Part shown: positions 11,866 to 24,200 of the stretch, piece after piece
How the letters are laid out: each line of letters opens with the position of its first letter
Numbering within the stretch: the stretch's first letter is position 1
NCBI GenBank assembly: GCA_036768485.1
Contig: JAVLUZ010000507.1
Location: forward strand, 771,179-835,178
Direction of reading: 5' to 3'
Origin: Mermis nigrescens
Taxonomy: Eukaryota > Nematoda > Enoplea > Mermithida > Mermithidae
Length of the DNA: 64,000 nt
The notes under the pieces: generated by a model
The model's database searches: none
The model's input: only the letters and a program-made list of their open reading frames with translations
Told to the model about the DNA's origin: nothing
Translations under genes and position numbers: made by a program

Positions 11866-13115
11866 GTTTAGAATCCCAGAGAATCCGGTAGATCTCAAGA
11901 ATTGAATTTTCGGCATGTGTCTTAGGATATTGGCCGGTTTTACATCACCATGTCAAGACACCCAGAATTTAGCTCTTGCCCATTCATAGTGTCGTTCCTT
12001 ATCCTCCAAAAAATTGAGATCCCGACTTTTCCATCCAAAATTTCAAGCCATTGAACACGTACGAATTTAACTCAGCGAAATTAAGAATGAAGAAGTTCAA
12101 AAAAACGGACGAATTTAATAAAAATAAAAGAAGTGATAGATGAGGTAAAATATGCGGATTTATCTCGTATTTTAGATTACAGATTTTTTACAGATTTTAG
12201 ATTTTAGATTTTAATTTTAGATTTTTTATTTTCCATTCTTTTTATTTATCTTATCTCTGCAAAGATAAGGCTAAGAATTATAGGAGCAATTATAGTTTAA
12301 TAAAGTAAGACCATAGCGAGCGATAATCTTAATTACCCGCGTGACTGCATGTGAATTAGCGAATTTGATCATTTCAATAAAACGGACTTTTGGCATTTTA
12401 TTGACTTATTAAATATGAACTATCGAAAATTTCAATCTGCACATGTTAATTAGGGCTATCTTGTGTTATATGATTAATAGTCGAGCACGTTCTCAATCAG
12501 CTAATGTTCAGAATAAGCGAAAATATAAAAGATACCAAAAATTGAGACTTTAGAGCGACGAAATTAGGTACTTTTTCAATTTTCATCTTTTCACCAAAAC
12601 TATGATGCCCTTTTCCACGTTGAGACAGGCATCAATTTTCCGATAATCATAATACGATTTGGAAGCCTCGCTGTAATTAATCAATGCAAAATCAGCAAAA
12701 ATCAGCTTAAATTCGGTGATTAAACGTCGAAATAATGCGCTAGCCGGGCCGGGCATTGAAAAATATACGAAGCAGGAAGTTAGACATTAGCAATTCAAGA
12801 TGGAACTTCTCCTTGTTAGATTATATTATGTTTCCGAATGAATTTCGAATAAAAAATTGCAAACTTTTTGGAAAAGTGCCGACTTATCGATTATTGAACC
12901 TCATTTTGGAAAGTATGGAACATTGGCTGGGAACAAAGACGTAACGGTTCCTAATTTTGGGTGAGCGGAGGAGGGTAAATAACCACCAATTTTCGAGTGA
13001 ACAAACCTAAAAACAGCCAAAATATTCGATGTTTTCCTAAAATCGGGGAGGGGATCGAAAATTTTACGGCTTTTGGAGGAAGGGGGACGACTAACCTTAA
13101 GTGGAGATCCCCATC

Positions 13116-13362
13116 CATTGGTGGGCGGCACCAAAGTTCTGGGGGTGCAAGATTTTTTTAAAAGTCAAAAAATGGACTTAAAAATGGTGGTATCGCGAAA
13201 AAACACCATTTTCAACATTTCTCATCGAGCACTATCCATTAACATCAAAAAATTGCGAAAAAAGTAAAAAATTTTCAAAAATTGAATTCTGGGGGTATTT
13301 TGGTTTCTGAGGGGGGTGTATTTTCTTTTCTCAGGAGGTGCATACCCCCACGCCCAGGTGTG
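13116..13362 (+). mobile_element. Family A hAT-like MITE
   Basis: From CATTGGTGGGCGG to GCCCAGGTGTG. The direct repeat atccccatc flanks it exactly (13107-13115, 13363-13371). It lies 151 bp beyond the SH3BGR stop codon, so it may be transcribed in the 3' UTR. Confidence 0.88.
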
Positions 13363-13513
13363 ATCCCCATCCCCTGTTACATTTACGGCTGGGAACCCCA
13401 GACGAGCAGCAGCCGATCAAGTTGCGAAACCTAACTACCAATCAGAATCGTAAACGGAACGCATTGCGGGAGTACAGTAAGACTAGACCTGGTAAGCACG
13501 ACTCGCGTATAAC

Positions 13514-14053
13514 TCAATTTTCCTCTTCCACGACATCCACGTCGTCCACCACTTCCTCTTCTTCTTGTTTATCCTCTTTTTCCAAATTTTGCTGTTTGCG
13601 TTTCATCCTCCGCCGCCAGGCGGCGTCTTCGTCCTCCTCGGTGGCCGTTTGACCCGAATCCGGTTCAGCGTTTTCTTTTTGGTCGGATTCTTCAGAGGCC
13701 TGCTTCTCTTTTTGCTCCTTTTCTTTTTCCTCTTCTTCTTCTCGTTGCTGCTGCTGCTGCTTTCGTTTTTTCATCCTGCGCTGCCACGCCGCGTCGTCCG
13801 CATCTTGCGAATCCAACGCCGACGTTTCTTCTGTCGATGGTATTACTGTAACTTGATCCGGCTCAATTTTTTCATCCGATTTGGTCTTTTGATCCGACTC
13901 GGATTGCTCACCGGCGGCCGCTATTTCTGGCTCATTGGCCCCTTCGCTTCCCCCTTGGGCGGCAGCTAAGAGTTTTTGTTTTTTGGCCCTTTGTCTCCTC
14001 TCCCAAGCTGCATCGGCGTCCGCTTCCGTCGCTTCTTCCGCCTGATTTTCGTT
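13514..14053 (-). CDS. Sh3beta: SH3BGR-like exon 5 (terminal, acidic repeats)
   Basis: Acceptor TAAATTCAG, 179 codons and a TGA stop. It contains DADAAWERRQRAKKQK, DADDAAWQRRMKKRKQ and DEDAAWRRRMKRKQQ, separated by Glu/Lys/Ser-rich linkers with a Q5 run and an E5 run. It is strongly coding in base use compared with its surroundings. The long plus-strand frame over it is antisense. Confidence 0.92.
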   Translation of the reverse strand, partial: NENQAEEATEADADAAWERRQRAKKQKLLAAAQGGSEGANEPEIAAAGEQSESDQKTKSDEKIEPDQVTVIPSTEETSALDSQDADDAAWQRRMKKRKQQQQQREEEEEKEKEQKEKQASEESDQKENAEPDSGQTATEEDEDAAWRRRMKRKQQNLEKEDKQEEEEVVDDVDVVEEEN

Positions 14054-17000
14054 CTGAATTTAGCCGAAGTATAATGGGACCAGGCACGTATCTCTGGGGG
14101 GAATGGGGGGGTTGGGGACTCCCAAAATTCACAAAATTGGAAAAATAGGACATTTTAAACGTTATTTTGTGCTACTACTTGGCCATTTCGGGCTTAGTCC
14201 GCCCAAAATTGGTGTTGGTCCCCCAAAATAGGACGGCCAGCTACGTGCCTGAATAGGACAGACCAGAGTTCTTTTGTCAAAGTCCAAAGATAGTAAGTAG
14301 GTAGACGGGTAGCATATATGCGTGCGAGCGATCCCCTCATAAGTTGGTCGACCTCCAACTACCTTTGAGGCCGGAAAATTTTTAAGCCCTCGATCGTTGG
14401 AAAAAATGTGCGTTTTTTGCCAGTTTTTTTGGTCTTTTTTGGCAGTTTTTGACCAAAAATTAGAGGTCAACCCCCAACTCCCTGAAAATGGCCAAGGACC
14501 CCAATCCAAAAATTCAAGACGTTACATGTATGCATATATGTATGATCTTGGAGGGTATCAGGGATTTTCACCCCCCCCCCCAAGACAGGTTTTGACCCCA
14601 GAAATTATTTCACCTCTCTAGAATTCGCGATTTTCCAAAAAATTCGTATAGAAGGTGTTGTTTTCGTGCACGCTCGATCGCTTGTTTACCTGCCTGCTCG
14701 AAAGTATCAAATTTTCGACGCTTCGCACCCCATACTCATTTTTTAATATATCGTCAATTTATTACATTTGTTCGTTATTTTTCGAGATTTTTCAAATGTT
14801 TTTACATCCTTTCTAGAAAGAAAGCGCATCGTCAGAAACGCCATAAGATTATCTTTTTAACAAGCATCCTCTGCTTTCTAGCCCAAAAAGGCACTGCAGA
14901 AACATTTTTTGGTCTCACCCCAGAATTCCAACGCTGTTTTTATTTTTTAAACAGTACATTTTTTAGTGTACAATATGTACACTAAAGCCACACATCAACA
15001 TGGGAATGGGGGACCCCCACCAAAACTTGGTCGTTCCCCAATCCCCGAAAGCCAGAGAAATTTTGACCCGTCTTCCGATTTTTAGGAAAATGGCCCTTTT
15101 CGGCCAAATATTGGAGGTCATTCACCCCCTCCCCCAAAATGGCCGCAGCGGGGGACTCCCCACCCAAATGCAGCATTTAAGCTAAAATAACGTAGAAACC
15201 GACAAAATTTTATGTTCGGACGTTACGAGTAAACACAAAAGAGAAAATTACTAATTAAGGCGTAAAATCTTTAGAAATTTTGACTTTTTGCGTCGAACCA
15301 AAAAAGAATTGGCGAGATAAAATAAGGATATGTAATTTGCAATGATTTTTTGGCAGTCAGTGATCATAATTTCTCAAGTTTTTCGGCGCTTGCGCCTGAT
15401 TATACCTTAATAACATTTATTTACTTTCTTGGCGGTTCGGAAGCCATATTTTTGCTCAGGGAATAGGTTTTAGACGATTTCAAGAGTAGAAACAGCTTTA
15501 TTCAGCATAGTTTTCCTCTATTTTCAAGCACAACGTTTCAAAATTTCCGACGTTCTATGTCAAATACTACAAATACAGATCGAGCAATAATTCAAGCTTA
15601 TAAAGGTTCTTCCACTTTAATTCCGCAAAATATCCGGCTCTTCGCACCAGATTTTCACTAAAATCAAAGAAGCATAATAATTTTTTCTAGTAAAAATGTC
15701 AAGAATTTCAAAACTTTTCGAAAAAATGTAGCGCCAAAAGCGGTTTTATATAAAAGTGGACAACGCAAAACGCCGAAAACCGCTATTTCGCACAAGAATG
15801 ACAAATTCTTGGAGCGCGACTGTTTTCGGAATGGTTGGGGTACCGACCCCCAGGAAAATCCTAGAATCGCCACCGCCTCAGGTCCAAGAATCGAGTCATT
15901 GTCGGACGATTTTGATTTATCAAACATTTTCTGAATGATTTTTATGGACGAAAGTGTTAAAGATATTGGAATTTTGCGGCCTTTCGCGCTGACTAGTATA
16001 TTTCTGTTTTGTTTACCCATAAAATGCGTAGAATGAAGTAAATATGATCTGAGAAGTCAAAATTTTCTACGATTTCTTACATTTTTTACTTATAAAAAAT
16101 ACGAAACGAATCAGAATTGGATAACAAATTAATTAATGCAGTTTTCCACAACATTTCATATTGGATGTTTAAATCATTTTCCCTATTTAACTTGCAAAAA
16201 AGGCTCGTGCTCTAAATTTACTGGTCCCAAATTTCAGAATTTTTCCCTTCTGAAGTTAAGACATTGGAAAATTATGCAAGTATCTTTTCTAAAAATGACG
16301 GGCTATCCGACCCGATATCATAGAACTATGTAGTACGGTATGTTTACACAAATTGTAGAACTCGGAAAGGATTTGACAGCTGAATTAAATTTGCTCTTTT
16401 CACCTTTCTAGTGGCTGATTGGGGCTATTAATCTTTATCTTAGTCGAAAATCAAGCTTTTTATCACGGAAAAATGGTTTGTTACCATACGTGGGCAGCCC
16501 CAAATTTCTGGGGGGTGCAAGATTTTTCAAGGGTCAAAAAATGGCCCTAAAAATGGCGGTATGGCGAAAGAAAACAATTTTTCCAACGTTTCTCATCGAG
16601 CACTATCCATTGGCATCAAAAAATTGCGAAAAAAAAACAAAAAAATTTTCAAAAATTGAATTCGGGGGGTCATACTCCCCAGACCCCTCACACCCAGGTG
16701 TCTGTTATCAATTTGAAAGCGACTATTTTTCCAACATGTCCGATTACATGCTCGTATGCATACATCAGCAGCAACAAAATTCTGGGGGAGGGGAGATCGA
16801 TAGGACCAAATTGCCCAAAATAGCACCAAAAATATATATTATAGTGTCTATCGATTTTTGGGGGTTCACCTACAGGGTGGCTAAAAAGGTACAAAATGTT
16901 TTGATGGTACGGACTAACAATGGCTGCATTAGACATATGTACGAGAACCTACGTATGTATCGCAAAACGACAAGCGTGCTTCTGAAGCAGCAAATATAGA

Positions 17001-20000
17001 TCAACAAAATTGTGAAGTATTATTGAGTTACCTTTGCTCTCTTGGTCTACACTTCTGTAGTGTGTAAACACTATTTTTCAGTAAGTTACAACGAAAAAAG
17101 TTGTGTTCAAATTTTAAAGCTCCGTCGAGTCGCGCTATTCAAACGAAATAATAATATAAAGCGTAAAATGCAACAACATTTTGTTCAATAATTTTGTAAA
17201 TTCGTTGAATTTTAATTTTTTTAAAACAAAACAAACTACAATTAAATTTGTCAATATTTTATTTCTAAGAATTTCTTTTTGATTCGCACGGTTTTCGATT
17301 CCCTTTCCCTTCTTATAAACAAGGACAAAAATTTGCAGCGAGATAGCACGATAGGTCAAAGTCCAGATTTTTCCGTTTCATTGCAGTAGAGAAGCCAGAA
17401 CGAAAAACTCGAATGTGCAAATGGCATCAAGTTATTCAAATGCATCGTTCGCGCATTCGTAAAACTTCTGTAAACATTTTCTCTCCATTTTTGTATTTTT
17501 TCCGAATTCCTGATGTATCATCACGCAGTGCATACAAGAGAAGAACTTTTAAAGGATGCTTCACTGTATAAAACACAGGACCACTGTATGCTCATCTCAC
17601 CAACGATTAGTTTAAGACATAAGACGGGTTTAGTTTTAAAACGATAGTAGATTGCTTGTTTTTCTGGCACGAAGGGTTTTACACATTCTGTAAACTGGAC
17701 TGATTCTAAAGCTCATCTGATAGAACCAAGAAGGGAAGATCATATCTATTTAAGATACAACAAATGACCCACCGCTGACTCGTCTCTGTCCTCCATTTTT
17801 TTCTCATCGCCAAGCTCACCATTTTCGGTGTGTCCATTCAAAGCTACAGACTCCTGAAAAAATGACGATTATAAGAAATAAATTTAAAAATATTAGAAAA
17901 ATTTCAAAACAAACATACGGTGCTCGCCAGCGATTTTGCACGAGTAGCAAACTACTCAGATTGGTAAGGCCGCGATTTAGCAAAGCGTAACACACATATT
18001 CACACCTGGGCCTGGGGGCTTTGGGGGTTATGCATCCCCCGAGAAACCAAAATATCCCCCAGAATTCAATTTTTGAATTTTCTTTGTTTTTTTTCGCAAT
18101 TTTTTGATGCTAATGGATAGTGCTCGATGAGAAACGTTAAAAAATGGTGTTTTTTCGCCATACCAACATTTTTGAGGCCATTTTTTGATATTCGAAAAAT
18201 CTTGCACCCCCCCTCAGAAACCGCAATAAAGCTTATGCGAACCGTCATAAATCGCATTGCGGACTGCAGTCAAGCTCAGCAAACTTATCGACACTGCGAC
18301 GGTCTGACTGCAGTCCGCAAAGAATTGATAGTGTTGCGTGCATACAGTGCTCGCCATGAAAGTTGACGCACCATTATTGTAAGCTTAATGTTAGATAATG
18401 CGTCGCGAGCGCCGCGTTTTGTCCATTATTTCGTATCAACTTGTTTTTTTAGTATGGGATATTATTCTCTAACATTACGTTAATATAGCGACGCAGACGG
18501 AGCAATTTAGCTATTAATAGCATCAGGAAAACGAAGCGCGCACGTGAACAGCGTTGGAACGTGCGCGTGTCCAACGACATTCACGTGCGCGCTTTTTTAC
18601 CTAATGCTATTGATAGCCAAATTGCTCGGTCCGCGTCACCGCATTAATGGCATGTTAGAAAATAATATCCTATAATTAAATAAACAAGTTGATACAGAAT
18701 AATGGACAGAGCGCGGCGCTCGCGACGCATTATCTAACATAAATAGTACGATAATGGTGGTCAGCTTTCATGGCGAGCAGTGTAGGTGGGCGGCTGGGGG
18801 AGTGCAAGATGTTCCAAAGATCAAAAATGGCCTTAAAAATGGTGGTATGGCGAAAAAACATTATTTTTCAACGTTTCTCATCGAGCACCATCCATTGGGA
18901 TCAAAAAATTGCGAAAAAAACAAATAAAATTTTCAAAAATTGAATTCTGGGGGGGGTATTTTGGTTTCTGGGGTGCATACCCCCCAAACCCCCACACCCA
19001 GTTGTGGTTACGTGTGTTACGCTTGCTAAATCGCGGCCCTACCAATCCGAGTAAATTGCTACTCATGGAAAATTGCTGGCGAGCACTGTACAAAAACTTT
19101 TGCGTTGCTATGCTTCGTATGTCTATTTAGATCCGAAGAAGCTTGCATGCAAAGAGAAAAACGGTCATGCAAGCCCCTCAAAGCAGTCAAGTCTAAATCG
19201 TTCTCTGCCACATATAATTATTATGATCCATAACGAAACAAAGATGGTGTCAAAAAGAAGACAGTAGTGTGCAAGTGAGCCATAATTTTGAAATTTCCGT
19301 GCAACAAAACGAGACAAAAAGATGACATTTTTGATAGTGCAATTGAAAATCTATATTTATCGAATATTTGTTTTCAGATCATTTCTACGCAGGCGTGAAA
19401 AATAAATATTTTATGTAGCTGATAAACTTTAGACAACTAATTTCTATGAAACGCAATAATTCGAAAATTAAATTCCATTCGAAAAAAATTAATTCATTCT
19501 ATCTTGATTTACTAATTCGAAATCTACGTAACAATTAATTTTTAGGCGCCGAACACCTTCACTCTGTTTATTACTTACTAAATAGGCCATGACGATAATG
19601 CTTTGAAGGAAAAAGTGAGTGAACGAAAAACCATCACCGTTAAACGCATGTAAATGTGCAAACTAAAACTTATCAAATAGAAAAAGAATGCTCAGAATAA
19701 TTCCAAGGAATTGTTTTCCACGTGTGCTATGGAATAAAAAGGTAATGCTAGATTCATACCTACCTTTCACATGCAGTAGGTACAAAGAAGATTACAGCTA
19801 AGCCATTAGTCCTGTCTGTGCATAGAAGTAAGAGGGGGTGGAAGGAAATCCCCGCACCCCTCCCCAAAGCCAGAAAATTTTTGACCCCCACCGAGTTTTG
19901 GGAAAAATCGAATTTTTGGCCGTTTTTGGCCAAAAATTGGAGGTCATTCACCCCCCCCCCAAATTGGCCAGGGAGCCTCCACCATACCTGGGCGTGGGGA

Positions 20001-21224
20001 GGTTTGGGGTATGCAACCCCCAGAAACCGAAATACCCCCAGAATTCAATTTATGAAATTTTTTGGTTTTTTCGCAATTTTTTGATGCCAATGGATAGTGC
20101 TCGATGAGAAACGTTGAAAGATAGTGTTTTGTCGCCATACCACCATTTTTAAGGCCATTTTTTGACCTTTAAAAAATCTTGCACTCCCCCAGAATTTCGG
20201 TGCCACCCACCTATGGCCCCCACCCAAATTATGGAGCCGTTGCATGTATAGGTCTGCAGATCTTAAAACCAATTGAAGCTGAAAGTGAATCCGAAATTTT
20301 TATTTTCCGAGAACCAGAACGGGACTGAAATTTTGGAAATTTTAGAACCTTTTATTCTCAAAATAAAAATCCCATATGTGACTACATAAATTTCTAACTA
20401 AACCCCTTATTCCCCTCCACGCAGAGGCGTAGAGGGGAAGTAAGGGTTTAGTTAGACCCTTATAATCCGAATTCCAGGAGAATCCGGTAAACTCAGGATA
20501 GGATTTTTGGCACTTTTTTCGCGATTTTGTTCCACCAGGCCCCTGATTTGGTTGTTGCGTATATACATATTACTGAAACCATCCCTAGTGTTTAGGGAAA
20601 TGTGAAATCCACAATACATTGACATAAAGAGGCGAAATCCATCATCTTTAGCTACATATGTACCTAGAGAAAATTGTTTATTGAGTGCCGTTTGTTGCAA
20701 AATATAAATTTCAATCGCTGATTCTCGAAAAGGCTACAAAATTCAATTTAATAAGACGGCGTTTGATCTGTTGTGATTTAAAGTTAAAAGTGCTTAAAAG
20801 CACTTATTTTAAAAGCAATGGCTATATTAATCGAGCCCCTCTCACACCACCGTATGTGCATTTATGCGGTATTTCTAATCGATTTCGAATTTTCTGGCAT
20901 GAAAAATCGTTTGAAGCAGATTTTTAGACTACAAAAAACAACATAGAAGTACAAAAGTAAAAATTAAACTTAAAAAATAGAAACTGTAAAAAATTGAGAT
21001 AAAAAACTAATTAAATATTTAGAAAAATAAAAATAAGACTAAACAACAAAACGTAAAAGAAAATCATTAAAAGCTGCTTGTTTGCTTGCCACATCTTGTG
21101 GATATAAATTCTCAAAATTGCAATCCCATATGTGATTACACTAAATTTCTAAGCGCAAAAAAATCCACCACCGTACTACAAAGGCTACCAAAGCATCTCC
21201 ATCACTACCGCATTTTGAAACACA

Positions 21225-21256
<32 letters not shown>

Positions 21257-24200
21257 AAAAATTATTCCCATGAAAAAGTGCCTGACAGAGACATGCACAG
21301 CACGGTGACTAGGGAGGGTAAAAACAGAAACTTTTCCTAAAAGGCCTTTTTGGCCTCAAAAACGAAGAATAAGCGTCAAAGGCGCCATTTTTTGACATGT
21401 CTGCCAATGCTTATTCTTTTTCCGAACATAAAATCTTGGGAAAAATTTTTAAAAAAAATGTGAGAAAATCGAGTAAATTGAATAAAATGTGGTCAAAAAA
21501 TTATTATAAGGCGCGAAGCGCCAAAAATTTGACTTTTGAACTAAAGATCGCTCGAAACGCTTGAAACGGCATTTTTTCTACGATTTTTTTCGAAAATCGC
21601 AGGGGGAGGTTGAAAAAGTTTCTGTGGTTGAAAAATCTTCTTGGGGTGAATCTCCAACGATCATTTATGCTGACAGCCATAGCCCGAGAATATTTCCGCT
21701 AGCTTTTATAGGAAAGTTAAGCGAAGCGGTGCAACATTCACACTTACCCTGCAATATCTACTGGTAACGCGAATGATAGAATTTAAATCGACTATATTCA
21801 CAACGCACCGGGAATAATTGTTGAATCACATAGCATGATGATAACGAATGCATATACTGTGCAAGTCAAATCGATGTTAAAATAGATGAAAGAAAAGCAA
21901 CGAAGCTCAGATAACGTTTGTCGCGGCGTATGTACAAAACGGGGTAAAATCTAGGTTTTTAGATGCCCTGTATTAATGAATTCGAATCTCAATTATGAAC
22001 AATTTGGCTGAAAAATTAAAATTTGTGTACCTTTTCTTCCGACTTGCGCTTCAGCTTCAGAAATGAATACAACTCTTCGTTTTCGATCGCTTGCTCGAAA
22101 TCTTCATAGCCCTAGAAGAAAGTGAGGAATAAAAAGCGAAGACAAACATATCAAATAAAGGCTGTGTAGTAGGGCGTATTAGTATGTGATAGGCAAGAGC
22201 AAGCGCAACGTACAGAAAAAGTGATCATTCATATCATGAATGCGTTCAGGAAATAAGGGAGTATTACAATAAGCGGGCGGGCAGCACCAAACTTCTGGGA
22301 AGGGGGTGCAAGATTTTTCAGAGGTCAAAAAATGGTCTTAAAAAATGGTGGTATGGCGAAAAAACACCATTGTTAAACGTTTCTCCTCGAGTACTATCCA
22401 TTGGCATAAAAAAATTGCGAGAAAAAAACGGAAAAATTTTCTAAAAATTGAATTCTGAGGGGGGGTACTTCGATTTCTGGGGGTATTCGGCCTTCAGGGG
22501 GTGCATATCCCCCGAAACCCCACCCACGTGTGTGTATTACCCAGAGCCGGGGCGGGTCGGCTCGCCCCGCAAGCCCGCACGGCCGCGGCGGGTTTTTGCG
22601 GGGTGGGTCAGAAGTCTGGCAGGGCGGGGCGGGCTTAATTTTTCAAAAATTTTGGCGGGGCAGAGCGGGGCGAGCCTTTTGTTGAAAATTTTTTAGGAAT
22701 GATTGAGGAATATCTTCAAGTATTGAAAAAATGAGTAAATGAGTCTAAAAAAGGTGAAGTTCCGAAAAATGAAATGAACTTTTTCAATCTTATTAGTCCG
22801 ATCTATTTCTAATTATATCAGTCACATCTCCACATTTCTATTGAAATTGCGAATGAATGAATGTATGTGTTTACTTTACAAGGTTGCTGAAATTAAATTG
22901 CTTTTGCTTGATTCGAAATATCCTCGTTTTTTTACTTAAAACTGATAACATGGATAACTTTTGAATTCCTTTTGAGCAATGAAGCTCGCTATTTTAAAGC
23001 AATATGAAAAAAGCTTGTGATTTTTTTCTTGATTTAGGATTATCTTGAAGATAGGTAATATGTATAAACATGAAATTTCATAGGAATCTGTGCGTACTTC
23101 CATAGTCAAAGAGTCAGTTAGTTTCATACAATTCTCGATTTTCCAATTTTTTAGCAATGAAATTATTACATTTTTTTCTGCAAGTACAACTTGATTTTTT
23201 AATATTTCAGCTTCAAAACTGCTAATCTGAAATTTCCGTCGTTGTCCAAGTGAAAAATCGAAGTTTATTTAGAAGTAAACAAAAGAAAAAATGCGTGTGT
23301 ATTAATGCATTTTTTCAGTGCCTTCTTTTACCTGATAAGTCATCCAAACTTTATGCAATTCTGCTCTGGCAGTAACCATTTTGACATACTTTTTGTCATA
23401 ATTGGGATTCGAGCACAGGGCGAGTCTGGCAGTCAAACCGGTCTGGGGGACAGCTGAAGAACCTTGCTAAGCGGAAATCGCGTAGAACTGGTATTATTAC
23501 TAGAATAGCGAAAGATGTTGTTTTTAGTAGATTTTACGTATCTTTTCGTCCACTTTAAGAAATTTTAGTTTTCAAATATAATTCCTGTTTTATCTTTATG
23601 GACAAAATTGGTTCAAAAGGATGAAAAAGTCAACGATTTTTGGCGCTTTGAACCAGATATAATTCTTCCCACAAGTGCCAAATTGAGGACATATCCAGAA
23701 TTCGGCCAAGCAGGGGCGTACCCAACATAAATTGGTCTATCTCGGAAAACTTGTCGGAATACATAGCTCGCAAAAACAGCATTTTTTGCTCGAAAACTAA
23801 AGTTTTTGGTCTCGCGCTTGAGTCAAAATTATGGAAAATACTTCAAATGTGGCGCGAAGCGCCGAAAGTTTGAGGATTTCACGTTATAGATAAGCAATTT
23901 TTTCATCTTTTCATGAACTATCTTACCATCCAAAGTTTTTCTTATGGCCAAGGGGTGGGAGCGATCGCCCTACCCCCGTTCTCCCTTACATACGGCCCTG
24001 ATTGCTTTTTCAGAAAGCTGCAAAACTGTGCACAGAGGATTGAAATCTCGAAATTTTATAAAGATTTGCGCCAGAATAAGCTTATTGCTTATTTCCTGAA
24101 GGCTACTAAATTGGGCTTTAAGGGATGAAAATATCAAAATTTACGGAGCTTTGCGCAAGGTTAGCACTTTAATGGATTGTTTGTTTTCGAAAAGGCTGCA

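Larger units (their letters stand above)
8086..13513. other. Intergenic region between UPRT and SH3BGR gene, filled with MITEs
   Basis: No supported gene. It holds family C elements (8213-9239), family A copies (8380-8614, 9793-10010, 11627-11865, 13116-13362), shorter relatives (9051-9128, 10639-10781), and a tRNA-like stretch (about 9484-9563). The two genes converge here, so both 3' UTRs fall inside it. A minus-strand AATAAA-like site near 12240-12400 might end the SH3BGR transcript. Confidence 0.5.
17918..19088. mobile_element. Tc1/mariner-like TIR element with nested insertions
   Basis: Inverted termini of about 85 bp, CGGTGCTCGCCAGCGATTTT on the left and the matching CAGTGCTCGCCAGC reversed on the right, both continuing through CCGCGATTTAGCAA. 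TA dinucleotides flank it (17916-17917, 19089-19090). Inside lie two family A fragments and a smaller palindromic MITE (18345-18782). It ends 64 bp upstream of the 3' splice site of SH3BGR exon 4. Confidence 0.8.

Noticed and set aside
13565..13969. Long plus-strand open frame rich in Phe/Leu
   Set aside because: Antisense to the charged terminal SH3BGR exon.
16478..16999. 173-residue plus-strand frame with [19 protein letters not shown] start
   Set aside because: The start is translation of the family A MITE; the same peptide recurs at every copy.
23332..23453. Candidate minus-strand exon with AG/GT borders and 40 open codons
   Set aside because: It begins in a phase incompatible with SH3BGR exon 2, which joins exon 3 directly in phase 0. 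It also has no similarity to the family and lies in repeat-rich sequence.
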